From positions 24,777,981-24,841,980 of the forward strand of contig JACMZG010001914.1 of the NCBI GenBank assembly GCA_018340805.1: a stretch of DNA of 64,000 nt, in the 5' to 3' direction. Position numbers and translations under genes: made by a program. The notes below the pieces were generated by a model that was not told where the DNA came from, did no database searches, and was given only the letters and a program-made list of their open reading frames with translations. The DNA comes from Microvelia longipes. Taxonomy: Eukaryota; Arthropoda; Insecta; Hemiptera; Veliidae. This document shows, piece after piece, positions 49,600 to 61,572 of this stretch; position 1 is the first letter of the stretch, and the number at the start of each line of letters is the position of its first letter.

Positions 49600-52500
49600 T
49601 TAGCTTTCATATTTTGATATAGCTAATGCTACTAAAATTGATACAAAGAGTAAAAACATCGATTGATTGTTGGACGTAGCTGCTCCGTAGAGGGTATAAT
49701 TAACAAAATATTGTAGATCTGGACTTGATATGTTTAGAGGTCCAACGTGTGTGGTACCGTCCGCCATGTATTTTACGCACTCGTAGTCCATGGACAGAGC
49801 GGTGTTTCGTTGGATCCTGACGCCAAGTGCGATGCATGCTTTGTCCAGGATGGTGTTGTTCTCCGAACCGTATCTCCAGAAACAGACTTGGTCGAACGAG
49901 TGTCTTTTGAATTGGAAGCATGATGTGCCGTTTACTGAAAACAATATTTAATGTTATTACTGGTTGTAGGAATGACAAGGTTAACTAGGCAATATTCCTG
50001 GTAAGTTGGCCACAAAGCAGCTATTTATGCCAATACAGCGCCACCATGGATTACTGAAAGTAAAATCTGTTAGGAAATTATAAACCCAATTATAATTTCC
50101 AAATTATAAATCCAAGACGGAAATTATTTCTCTTTTTATGGAGGATTTTCATATTCATTAGTAACATTGAAAGATATAAAAACCCCTATAGCGGTTTCCA
50201 TTACTTTCCTTGTTTTTAATGATTTGTTGATAAATACTTGTACCATTTTAGTAAAGCAGTCCAATTTTATCGATTGACATATAACACCTTGTGTAAGCAA
50301 ATAACTTTTTTTAAAAATATACATTTTACGCTACATAGACAGAGTCATGTAGCGGACTAACTACATGACTATTAGTCCGCTACATGACTCTGTCTAGAAA
50401 GTCTGATTGAGACGTCTACATCTCACCGGCACTGATGATGATCGAGCGATCGAAAGCCGGCTCTGTTTATGTAAAGAATAAACGTTTTGTGGAGAGATTT
50501 TGGTGTTTAGTATGGCTTTATGAGTTAACTCCATTACTCAGTATCTTAGTTATAAATTTTTCTTACACTAATACATTTGGAAATTCGCTTATATTGTGGC
50601 AGTATGCCACTTACATATAATATGACAAACAGATATAAGTCAACACAACCACAAGGCCACAAAGCGGTGCACAGCGCCGAAGCCACATAGCAGCCAAATG
50701 GCTTCTTGTTTTCTTTATGTGTAGGAACCATCTTTTGATATGTAGAGAATAACAGATAAAACAGTAAATTACACACAAAAAGTTAATTAATTACTGTTGA
50801 TGGAATTACCCAGAATAAATTGTTGAGAAATTGTCTTATTTTCGTTGTTAAATGAGACCTTGAATCTTTGATAATCCTTCACGTGCTCTATTCTGAAATG
50901 CACTAAAAAATAAAAGAGGGGGATTAATCTATGTTTTATATCATGTTATTAGGAGCAGGTGGGTAAATTCTGTTAAATCCATAGAGATAATATATTACTA
51001 GAGAAGGCATAGCCTATCTCAATAATATTAAGAGTCCTGAAACATCATTTTGGGGCTCTGTGTAACCTTATTGAAACATCTTTTAAGAGTGAGTTAAGGT
51101 TATGATGAATCAATTGTTTTCGGCTTCCTGGATATTTTTTTGTTTTGATTTATATTTTCAGTGTTCTACTATAAAATTCACTGTAATTGTGTTTTGTTTA
51201 TTTGATTATATTGATAGTCGAAGGTGGTCAGGATATTTTTACTTTTTCTCATTTATACCATACGTATATAGGAAAAGTATTGTGTTTGCAAAAACAATCC
51301 GAAACCAGGATGAAACGGAAATTATCAGTTTCAACCTTTTTTGAGGCCTCTTTAGTGGTTTTTGCTATAAGTTGTCCGTCTGTGTGTGTGTGTCGTAGCG
51401 CCCAGTGTATTTATGCTAGAGAGTTGAAATTTTTTCATGACGTCATTAACCCGCAATATTGACTCTGCAAAAATTTAGAGAAATCTTAAAACGCGGAAAA
51501 ATGATGCGATCACAATGGGATTTGGCACGCAGGTAGTCATGTATAAGACTTGAATATGTACTTCATCTCGTTATCAGCATTAGTTCAAATTTTATTAAAT
51601 GACTTGTGTACTTTTTTTTAAATTATAAAAAATCGGTAAATATATATATAATTTGATACTACCGGGTTTTGCAAAACATGATATAATTGTCTCTTGCACA
51701 ATTACATTGAATCGGTAAATAATCTAATCGAGTTGAAATTAGGTACAAGTGTATACCTGTACTTAATAAATAAGTACACTAAGTTACGTTTCAATATGAC
51801 AAGTATATCATACTCTTCTGCTGTATAAATCATACTCTTCTGCTATGATTTTTGTTGGATCAAAATATATAAGCAGCATTGAGTAAGGTCATTTCCTGGA
51901 CCGCTGTTGATTAAACAAATGTATTTACTACCTGAGGACGCGCAAACCGTATCCAAAGAGGTTTTACAGTAAACATTTGACGAAATGTAAATTTAAGGAG
52001 GATGAGCGTAGTTAATCCGATGTGATGAGGAAAAGTTTCGAGGTACCCCGTACCCGATTATTTTTTTATTTTGTTTATTTAATCTTATGCATATTACTAT
52101 TACAAGTTCTTACATTTTGTGTTGTTGAAATCTTGAAACTCGGCGTAACATTCGCACAGAGCTACCTGACAGTAACATTTTGTGTATACAGATGACGTTG
52201 CATTATTAAATGTTCCATTTCTAAAATCTGAAAATTAAATTGATTTCAATAATGTTAAACAAGTATTGATTTAGGGAAATTAAATAATTTCTAAAAGAAA
52301 GAAGATTGAATTATTTTTTCTGCTCAGCTCATCCTGAAATACAAGTGTTATACTTTCTTGGCTCGTAAAATATTATAAAGAAAATTAAACATATCATTTT
52401 AAAGATGTAAAGAATATGAAGTATTATTTGGGGAGAAAGGCCATTAGATCTAGCTAAGCTCGGACGTATCCGAAGTTAAATATTCCCAAAGGAAATTCGC

Positions 52501-54849
52501 TAAAAGAGAAGATGGAGTAAAAAAACTTAATCTAGGCATGGCATGATTTATAGATTTTTTTAAAATAAATATTCTACGTTTTGTCACAGATAATTATAAC
52601 ACTACTCCTGATTTCTCCCCTATCATATCTATTCTCCTTATACGTTTGTTTATTCTCTCGTTTTTACTATTTAAAAATGAGTACAAAAAATGAATTGCAA
52701 CTACTATATTTTTTTAGAAATTAATTATCATTTAAAGCAAAACTTAAATTTCAAATACTTTAATATTAGTTTTAGAGTAAATGACTTCCTTTGTCTACAG
52801 AAAACCTTCATTTGATGTTACTCTAGAGTAGCAAATTGCTTTAATTTGCTTAATCGTCATAATAAATTGATGCACAAAATAGTCCTTCTAGAGCATTAAA
52901 ATTTATGAACAGCTAATTTATGCATTGAATCGTAGATTTTAAATCTGATTATGGCATTCTTAGATGGGGTTTGAAAACAGATAGAAGAGTGATTAAAGTA
53001 GACACAAACAATATTTCAAATCGAGCACTATCTGTTTTATTATTTGATACTACCGAGTTTAGCAAAACATGAGTAGTTGATCCAATAAATTGTGCGAGAG
53101 ACACCTAGGAAATGTAACCAGCAAATGCTATGCTACATCTGAGAACAATTCCTTCATTCAGCATTCGTTCTAATTAATGGCTCGATATAATGTCATGTCC
53201 CACTCTGTTTCGTTACGCCTAATTCATCACGGCCCCGACAGAGCCTAAACTCACTTTGACCTCTATTTAAAATTCCAAAGAATATAATTTGAAGAGTCCG
53301 CAGAGTCGAGCAGTGTTTCTTACCGCCATCATGCTTGGCGAGCAAAACATACATACATTTCATATTACCGGGTTTCGGAGAACATAAATAGTTGACACAT
53401 AGTCGTCTCTGGTAAATATTCTACATTACATTCTCTATAATTTGAAATATTTCAAATTATAGAGACAGACTCTGTTTCGTTACGTCCAATTCATATCGGG
53501 TTGGCGCAAACGTAAAAGTAAAGGAAACTAACAAAAAATGAAAACAAAAAAGTAAACTCTGACATTAGAGGTTCAAATCCAAGGGGGGGGTGAACAAGTT
53601 CAAATCGACAGTATGGGTGAATTAAGAGCGCTGAAAAGCGGATGGAAATACTTGATTACTCTCAACAGCTCGTTGTTTGGTTAAATAAAAATAAATAAAT
53701 AAAAATGTCAGAAATAAAAATTTCTGACAGATTCACGCTTCCACCACTAGATTGTACTACTTGAGCTTCCTGCATCCTATCAACTATTTAAAAAAAAAAA
53801 TCTTTGAGTGAACCATCTATGTTAATATTGTTTATCTATGGAACAATGTGTCAACTATATTTATGTTTTGGGAAACTCGGTAATATGAAATGAAATGTTT
53901 TGCTTACCAAGCTTGATAGTGGTAAGAGAGCACCGCTCGTCTCTGCGTTAATACTTTAAATTATATTGCTCGGAATTTTAAATGAAGGTCTGAGTGAGTT
54001 CAGGCTCTGTCGGCGCCCTGATGAATTGTCTAATTCATCAGACGTCTGTAACGAAACAGAGTGGGACGTATTTAGCCATAAATGATGACGATTGTCGAAT
54101 AATGGAACAGTTCTCAGATGTAGCATTGCATTTTGCTTGTTACATTTCCTTGGTGCCTCTCATGCAAAAAATACTTTTTGTCACTATTTCTTTTTTTCAA
54201 TTGGAAAAACTGATTTAACTTAGATTAGGTTAAAAGAAAGCCTAATCATTTTAGTTGATTATAATCAGCATAGATTCTTATCATTATCATAAACTATGTG
54301 ATCTAATTATCCCATATCCCTATATCTTATTCATTATCCCTATTATTATCATTATCATAATCTATCTGATCTAATTATCCCATATCCCTATATCTTATTC
54401 ATTATCCCTATTATTTTTATTATCAATATAATTATTATCTATAATATTATTAATATCCCTATTATTATCATTATCATAAACTATGTGATCTAATTATCCC
54501 ATATCCCTATATGTTAATCATTATCCCTATTATTTTTATTATCAGTATTATCATTGTCTCTATTAACATTATCATCTCTTTATTTTGTCTCTATAATTTG
54601 AAAATTGTAACAATTTAATGCTTTTTGCAGTGTGTGACATTCCCATAGTTGTAGTATAAAATAATCTTTACCATCTAGGTATTAGAATTGGATATTACCT
54701 TGTAGGAATGGAGCATCTTGCCTCCTGATCCATTCCGCTGTATCCCTTTTCGATCTAGACAGTTGCGAATCAACTCTATTCGCTTCTATTTGGTTATTTA
54801 AAGATAAACCTACAATTAGTATTACTCCTACTAACAGCCTTGCCATCAT
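49600..54849 (-). CDS. Cys-rich glycosylated secreted or membrane-anchored protein, four exons
   Basis: Coding exons are 54849-54699, 52227-52114, 50902-50810 and 49934-49600, with donors GTAATA, GTAAGA and GTAATT, acceptors CAG, TAG and CAG, and every intron in phase 1. They join without a stop into 230 residues. Exon 1 holds a signal peptide (MMARLLVGVILIVGL) and a basic SRSKRD site. Exon 2 has the closely spaced Cys motif KCYCQVALCECYAEF. Exon 3 is short (FRIEHVKDYQRFKVS). Exon 4 has five more Cys (TSCFQFKRH, QVCFWRYG, KACIALG, YECVKY) and a hydrophobic end (MFLLFVSILVALAI) before SKYES. N-x-S/T sites are frequent. The order CxC...CxC, then a beta-like Asn-rich stretch, then spaced Cys recalls the insect-specific DUF4773 domain (inference from motif only). 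The tail could be a GPI signal or a single membrane helix. TTTTTTTATAG just upstream of the ATG suggests a further 5' UTR exon. Confidence 0.8.
50336..50396. repeat. Perfect 24-bp-stem hairpin in intron 3
   Basis: TAGACAGAGTCATGTAGCGG plus ACTA pairs perfectly with the complementary 24 bases at 50373-50396 around a 13-nt loop. The loop itself repeats ACTACATGACT from the stem. Confidence 0.95.
50575..50720 (+). repeat. Family B fragment in intron 3
   Basis: AAATTCGCTTATATTGTGGC, the AGTATGCCACTTA hairpin half and GGCCACAAAGCGGTGCACAGC match the 11885-12045 copy. Confidence 0.65.
50990..51110 (+). repeat. Family D copy in intron 2
   Basis: ATAGCCTATCTCAATAATAT, CCTGAAACATCATTTTGGGG and TTAAGGTTATGATGAATC are in family order, 120 bp before a family A copy. 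Confidence 0.6.
51228..52065 (+). repeat. Family A copy, near full length, in intron 2
   Basis: Gives the whole unit in the 5S-forward direction. It opens TTTTACTTTTTCTCATTTATACC, continues with GACGTCATTAACCCGCAAT and TTTGGCACGCAGGTAG, has the 5S-like segment at 51868-51910 and closes GAGGTACCCCGTACCC. A 60-bp insert resembling a family C end lies at about 51655-51712. Unit length without it is about 780 bp. Confidence 0.85.
53020..53475 (-). repeat. Family C copy in intron 1, with internal palindrome
   Basis: Inverted relative to 1393-1760: TTGATACTACCGAGTTTAGCAAAACATG, CACCTAGGAAATGTAA and CCGACAGAGCCTAAACTCAC. The next unit begins at about 53360 (CATATTACCGGGTTTCGGAG). 53433-53464 is a perfect 32-bp palindrome of CTCTATAATTTGAAA and its complement. 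Confidence 0.7.
53840..54195 (+). repeat. Family C copy in intron 1
   Basis: Opposite orientation to the copy at 53020-53475. The pair forms a large inverted repeat of about 300 bp per arm with a 365-bp spacer inside the first intron of the four-exon gene. Confidence 0.7.
54255..54560 (+). repeat. Tandem repeat of ATTATC/CCCTATT-rich units
   Basis: CATTATCATAAACTATGTGATC, TAATTATCCCATATCCCTATA and TATTCATTATCCCTATTATT occur three times, with a degenerate spacer between the second and third. Confidence 0.9.
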
Positions 54850-55239
54850 TTGCGTTCTATAAAAAAAATAAATGCGTTTCAAACAACAAATTAAAACTGA
54901 ATTTCAAAAAACATTAATTAAAGGAATCAAATCCTATCGTATCCCTGGAAAATCATCTATGTCCTATATAATATATCAAAATCAACATTGACGATGTCCT
55001 TATGGCTAATCGTCGTTCTGACTTATGTCGACTAATCGTTGCTGCCTGGTTAACAAAAGGTTGTACTATAATTTTGACTATTGACTTTGAAAAACTTTGT
55101 TTTTTAAAAGTATGATCACTCATTAGCCGTTTTTTTTGACTGCGTGTATTGACCAAAAGATTGATATTACTTCTCTAATAAGTATAAGTTATGAGTTTAG
55201 TACAAAGGAATATCAGTTGTCTAAAATGGTTGTTCGTTA

Positions 55240-55500
55240 ATAAATATATTTGACAAAGTAATATGAATTGACTAGCCGTCTCAACCGGAACATTATTAGG
55301 CTAGTATATTCCTTCCTCAATAAGTATATTTTACAAAGGAACGTCATTGGACTAGTATATTCCTTCCTCAATAAGTATATTTTACAAAGGAACGTCATTG
55401 GACTAGTATATTCCTTCCTCAATAAGTATATTTGATGAAGGAATATTAGTTGAATAGAACGTTTCTTCCTCAATAAGTATATTTAGCAACAAAATATAAT
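55240..55500 (+). repeat. Tandem repeat of about 55 bp, target of the LTR element
   Basis: About four to five units of CCTTCCTCAATAAGTATATTT, ACAAAGGAACGTCATTGGAC and TAGTATATT. The array stops two bases before the LTR element starts and does not resume on the other side. Confidence 0.9.
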
Positions 55501-55502
55501 TT

Positions 55503-56648
55503 GACGTGTGGTCACCAAATTCAGCAGACCAACACAACCAGGGGGTACGGGAAGACCTGATTCCGACCCGACCAGCCTGGGGCGCAATAGGGCGACGGAG
55601 CTAACCTATCTATCATTAATTACGGTCGCCAGTCCTTTTTTCGCCTACCAGAGAAAGGACAAACTCTCTCACTATGACCATGTGCAGACTCTACAAAAAA
55701 AGGGATGAGAAAGGATAAGGATAAGCAAGAGAGTGGATAGGTCTCGATTAGAACCCCTAATCAAGTACCAAGGAAAAGGAAGCCCAAGACCGGCCAGAGC
55801 GCCTGGTACCGTGACTTGGGATGAGCTAGGGAAGATTCGATCTCGGCTAGAACATCTAGTCGAGTACCAAGGAAAGGAAGCCCAAGACCGGCCAGAGCGC
55901 CTGGTACCGTGACTTGGGATGAGCTAGGAAAGATTCGGTCTCGGCTAGAACATCTAGTCGAGTACCAAGGAAAGGAAGCCAAGACCGGCCAGAGCGCCTG
56001 GTACCGTGACTTGGGATGAGCTAGGAAAGATTCGGTCTCGGCTAGAACATCTAGTCGAATACCGAGGACAAGGAAACCCGGGGCCGGCCAGAACGCCTGG
56101 TACCGTGGCCCGGGAAGGGAGGTTGGCTCGTCCAGGAACAGAGAGCCAGGATTGGGGAAGGAAGGAAAGAAGTTAAATGAATAACTACTCCATGAATTGA
56201 ATTTTTAATACAACATGTATTAAACTAGACTATCCAGAGAGTAGTAAGGAAGGAGAGGAGTGGTTAGAGAGAAGCGACCAGTCTCAGAACATCTGAAAGA
56301 CTGATGATTGATTTACTGACTCTAAGACTGAGCTTCCCTCTAGCTCCTCCCAGTCCCCTCCAGGTAGAGCCCCCCACTACGCCACTGACACAGTGAGACT
56401 ATCTACCCTTATAGGTACTGGGATGTTCTCCCCACTCCACCCCACCACTCTCTGTATACAAGTTACTTTACAATATATTAACATACAACATATTTATACA
56501 ACATATTCATGCTACATGTTTAATTTATTATTATTACTTATTTATTAATTTATTATATTATTAATTGCTATATTTATTTAATTTATTAAATTAATGAATG
56601 TATTTATTTAATTGTTTAGTAATTTATTTAATTAGTACATGTACTTTA
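55503..56648 (-). repeat. 3' LTR with internal minisatellite
   Basis: About 1146 bp, bounded by GACGTGTGG and GTACTTTA. 55765-56105 is a tandem array of about 97 bp (AAGACCGGCCAGAGCGCCTG, GACTTGGGATGAGCTAGG, GGCTAGAACATCTAGTCGA), three full units plus a diverged one. Confidence 0.9.
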
Positions 56649-57844
56649 GAGTTATCTATTCAATATTTAATTATCACAATTATAAGTTTTAAGTATTATC
56701 TCAACAGAAGGGAGATGGGAGTATTGGTTCAGAAACGCAAGGACATATTGTTCCTTGTCAATATTCCCTACTTCAAAACCAATACTACCATCTCTCTTTA
56801 CGAGATTTTACTTCAAAAAAATTTCTAAATTTTACTAATTTTAATACAATTTCAGTCTTAAATTTTATGACAATAAGGAACTTTGGTTACAACTTTTTAT
56901 TCAATTGAGCAATTACTAAGTTATTCAAGACTAGTAAATATCCTTAAAATATCACAATCTGTGATAATAGAGATCATAATTTACTTTATCTCATATAAAT
57001 ATATAAACAAAACAAAAAGGATGCACTTTTAATTATTTGAAACTAAATCATAAGGTGGTCAGACGTGAGAGTGTTGGTTCCCACAAGTTATATAGAGGAC
57101 ACTCTATGCCTATGTCCCTCCCAGAAACCAACACTATCACTCTGAGCCAAAACAAAAAAAATACTTATGATTTATTATAAATTTCTTATTCATAAAATAT
57201 TTAAATTGAATTTCATTAAATTATATAAAGATTTTAACGTTATTTTAATTGCATTTAAAATATTATTTAAATTATGTTTTACTGTATTACAAATTTTTTT
57301 TTAAGTTATATTTAATAGAAAACAAACAAAAACTATTTATAAATTTTAATTCAAAATTAATTACTAGAGTTTTATCATACTCCTTAAATAACTTTACTAC
57401 TACTACTTTTCCACAACAATAGATTATAACACTAAGTTATCATTACTACTACTAAACACAACATAACTACTGAACAAAAAAAAATAATAGACAAGAAAAA
57501 AAATATACTACTAACTACTGCTACTACACAACATAACTTAACATTACTCCTACTATAACACAACACTATACCTAACAATTGACCTAAGAGACTATAAGTC
57601 CGACAACATGTCACTCTTAGTCTTAATATATTAGATTTATAATTATAATAAGTTAATATAAATTTATAATAAGTCTATGACTTTAATAAGTGATATTTGC
57701 TACTTAAAAAGGATTATTAAAAAATAATCACAAAAAAAAATAAGTAGGACTACAAACAAGATCTACTTAAAATTTACTAATAATAAATTATTTGACCTAA
57801 AACTAAGTTTAAGTATTCGAAATTTCGATTTTTGATAATAGATG
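56649..57844. other. AT-rich 3' non-coding region of the LTR element with two hairpins
   Basis: No coding frame. Two related branched hairpins are present. At 56706-56800 GAGATGGGAGTATTGGTT pairs with AACCAATACTACCATCTC around an inner CAAGGA/TCCTTG stem. At 57065-57142 GAGAGTGTTGGTT pairs with AACCAACACTATCACTC around an inner GAGGACA/TGTCCCTC stem. A polypurine tract next to the LTR could not be recognised. Confidence 0.6.
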
Positions 57845-59770
57845 TTATTTACGCCGAAACTTCCGGTGAAACCTTTTGTTTACCGGTTTGTTGAGATGAT
57901 GGACGTCGATTTTTAGTTCGTTCATAGTATGGCCGGATGTCATCGTAAGCATACTTACACGTCTTACCAGATTCGATCTTGACCAATAATTGTGAGAACC
58001 AAGATATTTTTCTATCTGATATGGTCCTTTCCATTTTTGGGTGAAACCTGCATGGATTCCCTTTTCCTTATCAGAGAGTGAATGATTTTTAACCATTACT
58101 TTTTCTCCTACTCTGAAACAGCGAGTTGATCTGTTACCATTATCATGTGATGGTCCAGGGCTCTGCTCAGGCTGTTGGGTCCAGTCTCCTGGCTGCTTGA
58201 TGGATCTGCCAAAAAGAGCTTCTGCTGGACTTATTCCGATGGAGGAGTTGTTTCTCTGTCTAATGTGAAAGAGGATTTTTGGTACTGCCTCGTCCCACAT
58301 ATTGTGTTTTTGACCTTCTAACGCTTCTAATACCTTTCTTCAGTTCTTGATTCCTTCTCTCCGTGGGATTCGCACGGGGTGAATAAATTGGTGTAGTCCA
58401 CGCTGTGCATCCCCATTCAGTTAAGCAATCTTTCCACTGCTTGCTGACAAACTGCGGGCCATTATCACTTAATATTCTTTTTGGGTATCCAAATCGCATG
58501 AATATTTCCTTTTCAAGGACTGCGGCGATTTTGCTGGTAGTGGCCTTGTTAAGTGGAAAAGCTTCTACCCATCTACTCCACAAATCAGTACAGACTAACA
58601 AGCACGTTTTTCCCGTCTTGGAGCGCGGGTAGGGGCCCATTAGATCAATGGCCATGGTTTCCCATGCACTCTCTGGTTCCTTACGAGGTTGAAGTGGTGC
58701 TCGAGGTCGTCCAGTCAGTGGTTTATTTCGGGTGCAGGTAGTACAGCTCCTAACGTATTTCCTAACCGTTTGTGTCATACCTGGCCAGTATAGTCTCTGG
58801 CGGAGGGCATTGCACGTTTCTTGGTAACCCGGATGACCTATCAGGGGATGATCATGATATCTGTGTAGGGCTTCTGCTTGTAGATGAGAAGGTAGGTACA
58901 GCCTCGGGCATTGACTGTTAATATAAACAGTACATCATCGGTAATTGTGAAGTTAGATCGCTGTCTTGCCCAGGCTCTTCGTTTTTCGAGGAGTGCTTGG
59001 CATTGCGTCGCCTCGTATCCATTGCTTAATATCAAGTATTTTTCCATCTTGATCTTGTTCCAGCTTAGCTTTCATGATGATATCGTCTGGGGCGTCCTCT
59101 GTTTTTAGCACTTTTAGGTGAGGTTGTTTCCGCCTGTTGACAGGAGGCGATGATATCTCAAGGGTTATATCTTCTGGCGCTCCTATTGGTTTTCTTGACC
59201 AAGACGATTTACTGGGTTGAATAAAACCTTTTGATTCCATCTCTCTTACTTGTCTAACTATCTCGGCACGCTTCTCCTCGTTATAAGGGTAAGGTCCCTG
59301 TCTTCTGGGAGAAGCATCCTTAACCTGTATTCTATGAGTTATGGTGCGGGTTCGGCCAGTACTTTGGAAACATGAGGCGTGTCTGGATTGGATTTCTACA
59401 ATCTCTGTCTTCTTTTCTTCACTGAGGGATTCATCGATAATGTTAGTAGGTATTTCTACATATCCTTCGGAATCATTCTGTACATTCGGGAGGCGCCAAC
59501 TAACCGTGTCCGCTCTGTGGATCCTATTGAGCAATTCTTATTCCTGTAGTCGATTATTACTTCTTGCTGTTCTAGCCAGTCACAGCCAAGAATTAAATCG
59601 TAGGATAAACCGGGGAGGACTGATGCTCTTACAGGGTACAACTTGCCTTGAATATTTATGTTTATATGTACTTCTCCTGTTGATGAGGTCGTTCTACCTT
59701 TCACTCCGAACCTGACAGTTCTCTCCTCTGAATTCTTCCTCTTAATCAGGGTGTTTTGCCAGTGTGTCAC
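57845..59770 (-). pseudogene. Pol remnant: protease end, RT stub, integrase
   Basis: The first frame (59770-59456) has the end of a retropepsin fold, LPGLSYDLILGCDWLEQQEV. The second (59534-58953) enters the RT connection and N-terminus, with EKRAEIVRQVREMESKGFIQ then PSKSSWS. At about 59190-59200 it jumps directly to the RNase H-integrase spacer, so all RT catalytic motifs and RNase H are missing. Integrase follows. The HHCC zinc finger is present (HDHPLIGH ... CTTC), as are AIDLMGPY, SDNGPQF and NPTERRNQE for the D,D-35-E triad. Frame breaks occur near 59000, 58320 and 57990. The C-terminal SH3-like part includes WKGPYQIEKYLG. Confidence 0.85.
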
Positions 59771-61169
59771 CGAGAAAGGAAGTAGTAGCTTGGGTATCTA
59801 CTAATGCTAGATACTCCTGTCCATCGGATGTGCAAAATGCAATCGTAGGTTCTGCAATCACGGGTGGTTCATCTAAGTGCAGCAGCTTACCACGATTATG
59901 AGATGTACTTTGTGACCTGGCGTTTCCCGATGACTGTTGCTGATTAGCATCGGTCGGTGGGACTTGGTTAGTGTTGGCTCCGTTCTGACTTCTCCAGTTC
60001 CGTTGATATCCCTGGTAATTTCGATTGTAGGGTCGATAATATCCTTGCTGTTGTCGTTGTTCTTGTACCGGCTCAATGAGTGCTCTTGAGGTTGCTGTTT
60101 TCACTGTATCATTTACGCTGGTGTAAGAGATTGTACCTGAGGTGGAAGGTCTCTGATCCTGTTCCAACCGTCTTGCCATCGCTATGAATTCTGCCGCTGT
60201 CTCGGATTTCATCATTCTCAAAAGTGGTCTCAGCTGTGGGCTAACTAAATCGATAACCTGGATTACATAATCTTTTTCTTCTCCTGACGGGTACAATCGG
60301 CGGAAAGAGCTAGTTTTTCTTGTAAAAATTTTTCCACTGGTTGATCATCTGTTTGTTTGTCTCCATGGAAGCTAGCTTTTAACGTACTGATGCTACTTGG
60401 ATAGCGAGTCTTCAAGAAACTTGAGAATTCGTCCCAACTAGCGCTGGGGAGACACTGAGTTGACCAGGCTGCCTTAATCTCTGGAGCAAGTACCTTGAAG
60501 CGACCTCACCCAACTGGTTCTCGGTACATGGTTCGTCTCCATGTTCATACTCCATTGACTGATTATGGTCGTTGGATCCTCCCATGGTTTTCCATTGAAT
60601 GGGGTCATTATATATTCCAGAACTGCAGGATCCCAAGAATTATTCGATGGGGAAGGGCCCGTGCTACTTCTCATTCCCAGCTGGAGTCCCTGACGAAAAC
60701 CTTTTGACTCCGCCTGTTCGAGTCGGGACTGATTTATCATCAATTCCATCATCGCCTTGATGTCCTTCATGACAGGTAATAGTGGTCCCTCAGGCGGTGG
60801 ATCAGGAGCTTTTGGAGTCGATCCCCTTAGAGGATTAGCCCTTTCCGTATTAGTACCTGGTATAACGGGGAGGATGGGTGATAAATTATTCACATGGTAC
60901 TCACCAGGAGGTTGATTTCCTTGGTTTGGTAGCACTCTGCACAGCATCTCTGTGAGCCTTTGGACCTCGGCATCCTCTTGGTTGTCCTCGTTTTCTTCGT
61001 CCGGGGGGCACCAGAATGAATAATCGAGTGGATTGGCACCAACGTGCCGGATTGCCTCTTCCAGCCGAATTATCATATCGTTCATTCCTCCGGTGGTCGG
61101 TAGATTACGTTCGGCGAGAGCTTTCTTAATCTCCTTGGCTGTCATCTCGGTCAGCTTCTTGGAGTACAT
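59742..61169 (-). pseudogene. Gag and protease N-terminal part of the LTR element
   Basis: Begins MYSKKLTEMTAKEIKKALAE with a SAP-like LP-T-G-ND-I-RL motif, then a Pro-rich linker and the capsid-like SWDPAVLEYIMTPFNGKPWE region. A frame break near 60480 and an open-frame gap near 60300-60410 split it. The last part is Gln/Asn-rich, with no CCHC knuckle visible. It runs into the retropepsin active site at about 59785-59800, which reads L-V-D-T-Q-A in place of the usual D-T/S-G. Confidence 0.8.
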
Positions 61170-61545
61170 CTTGTATAATCACAATCGGTACAAAAACAAA
61201 TATACAACGAAATATCGAATTATAAAGGTCCTAGTGTTAAGGGTTGTGTAAGTAGCAAACTTAATATAAAAACAAATATAATAATAATGCTAACAAAAAA
61301 ATTCAAGTAAAAGATTTAAATTCTAATATATGGATAAATGACAATATCGACTAATCAATTAGCTGAGAAAATTCTAACAAATAACAATTACAATTGATTA
61401 AACAAAACTCTAACTACTCTCTCCTTAACTTCCCCAAATCCACGATTCCCTGTAACAGGTATCCTGGGATAAAAAAAAATCTAACCAAATTAATAAGGGA
61501 CTAATAAATAAGATTCAAATACAATCTAATAAAATCAAACAGTCG

Positions 61546-61562
61546 TCCTGTCACGGTCGCCA
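61546..61562 (-). other. Primer binding site (tRNA-Arg type)
   Basis: The minus strand reads TGGCGACCGTGACAGGA, 10 nt inside the 5' LTR boundary. This is the PBS form used by Drosophila mdg1/412-type Gypsy elements, which are primed by tRNA-Arg. Confidence 0.8.
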
Positions 61563-61572
61563 GATTGACACC

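Noticed and set aside
55508..55708. Identical open frames in both LTRs (55508 and 61578) and the minus-strand minisatellite frames
   Set aside because: They fall in LTR sequence and contain the minisatellite. No match to a known accessory protein.
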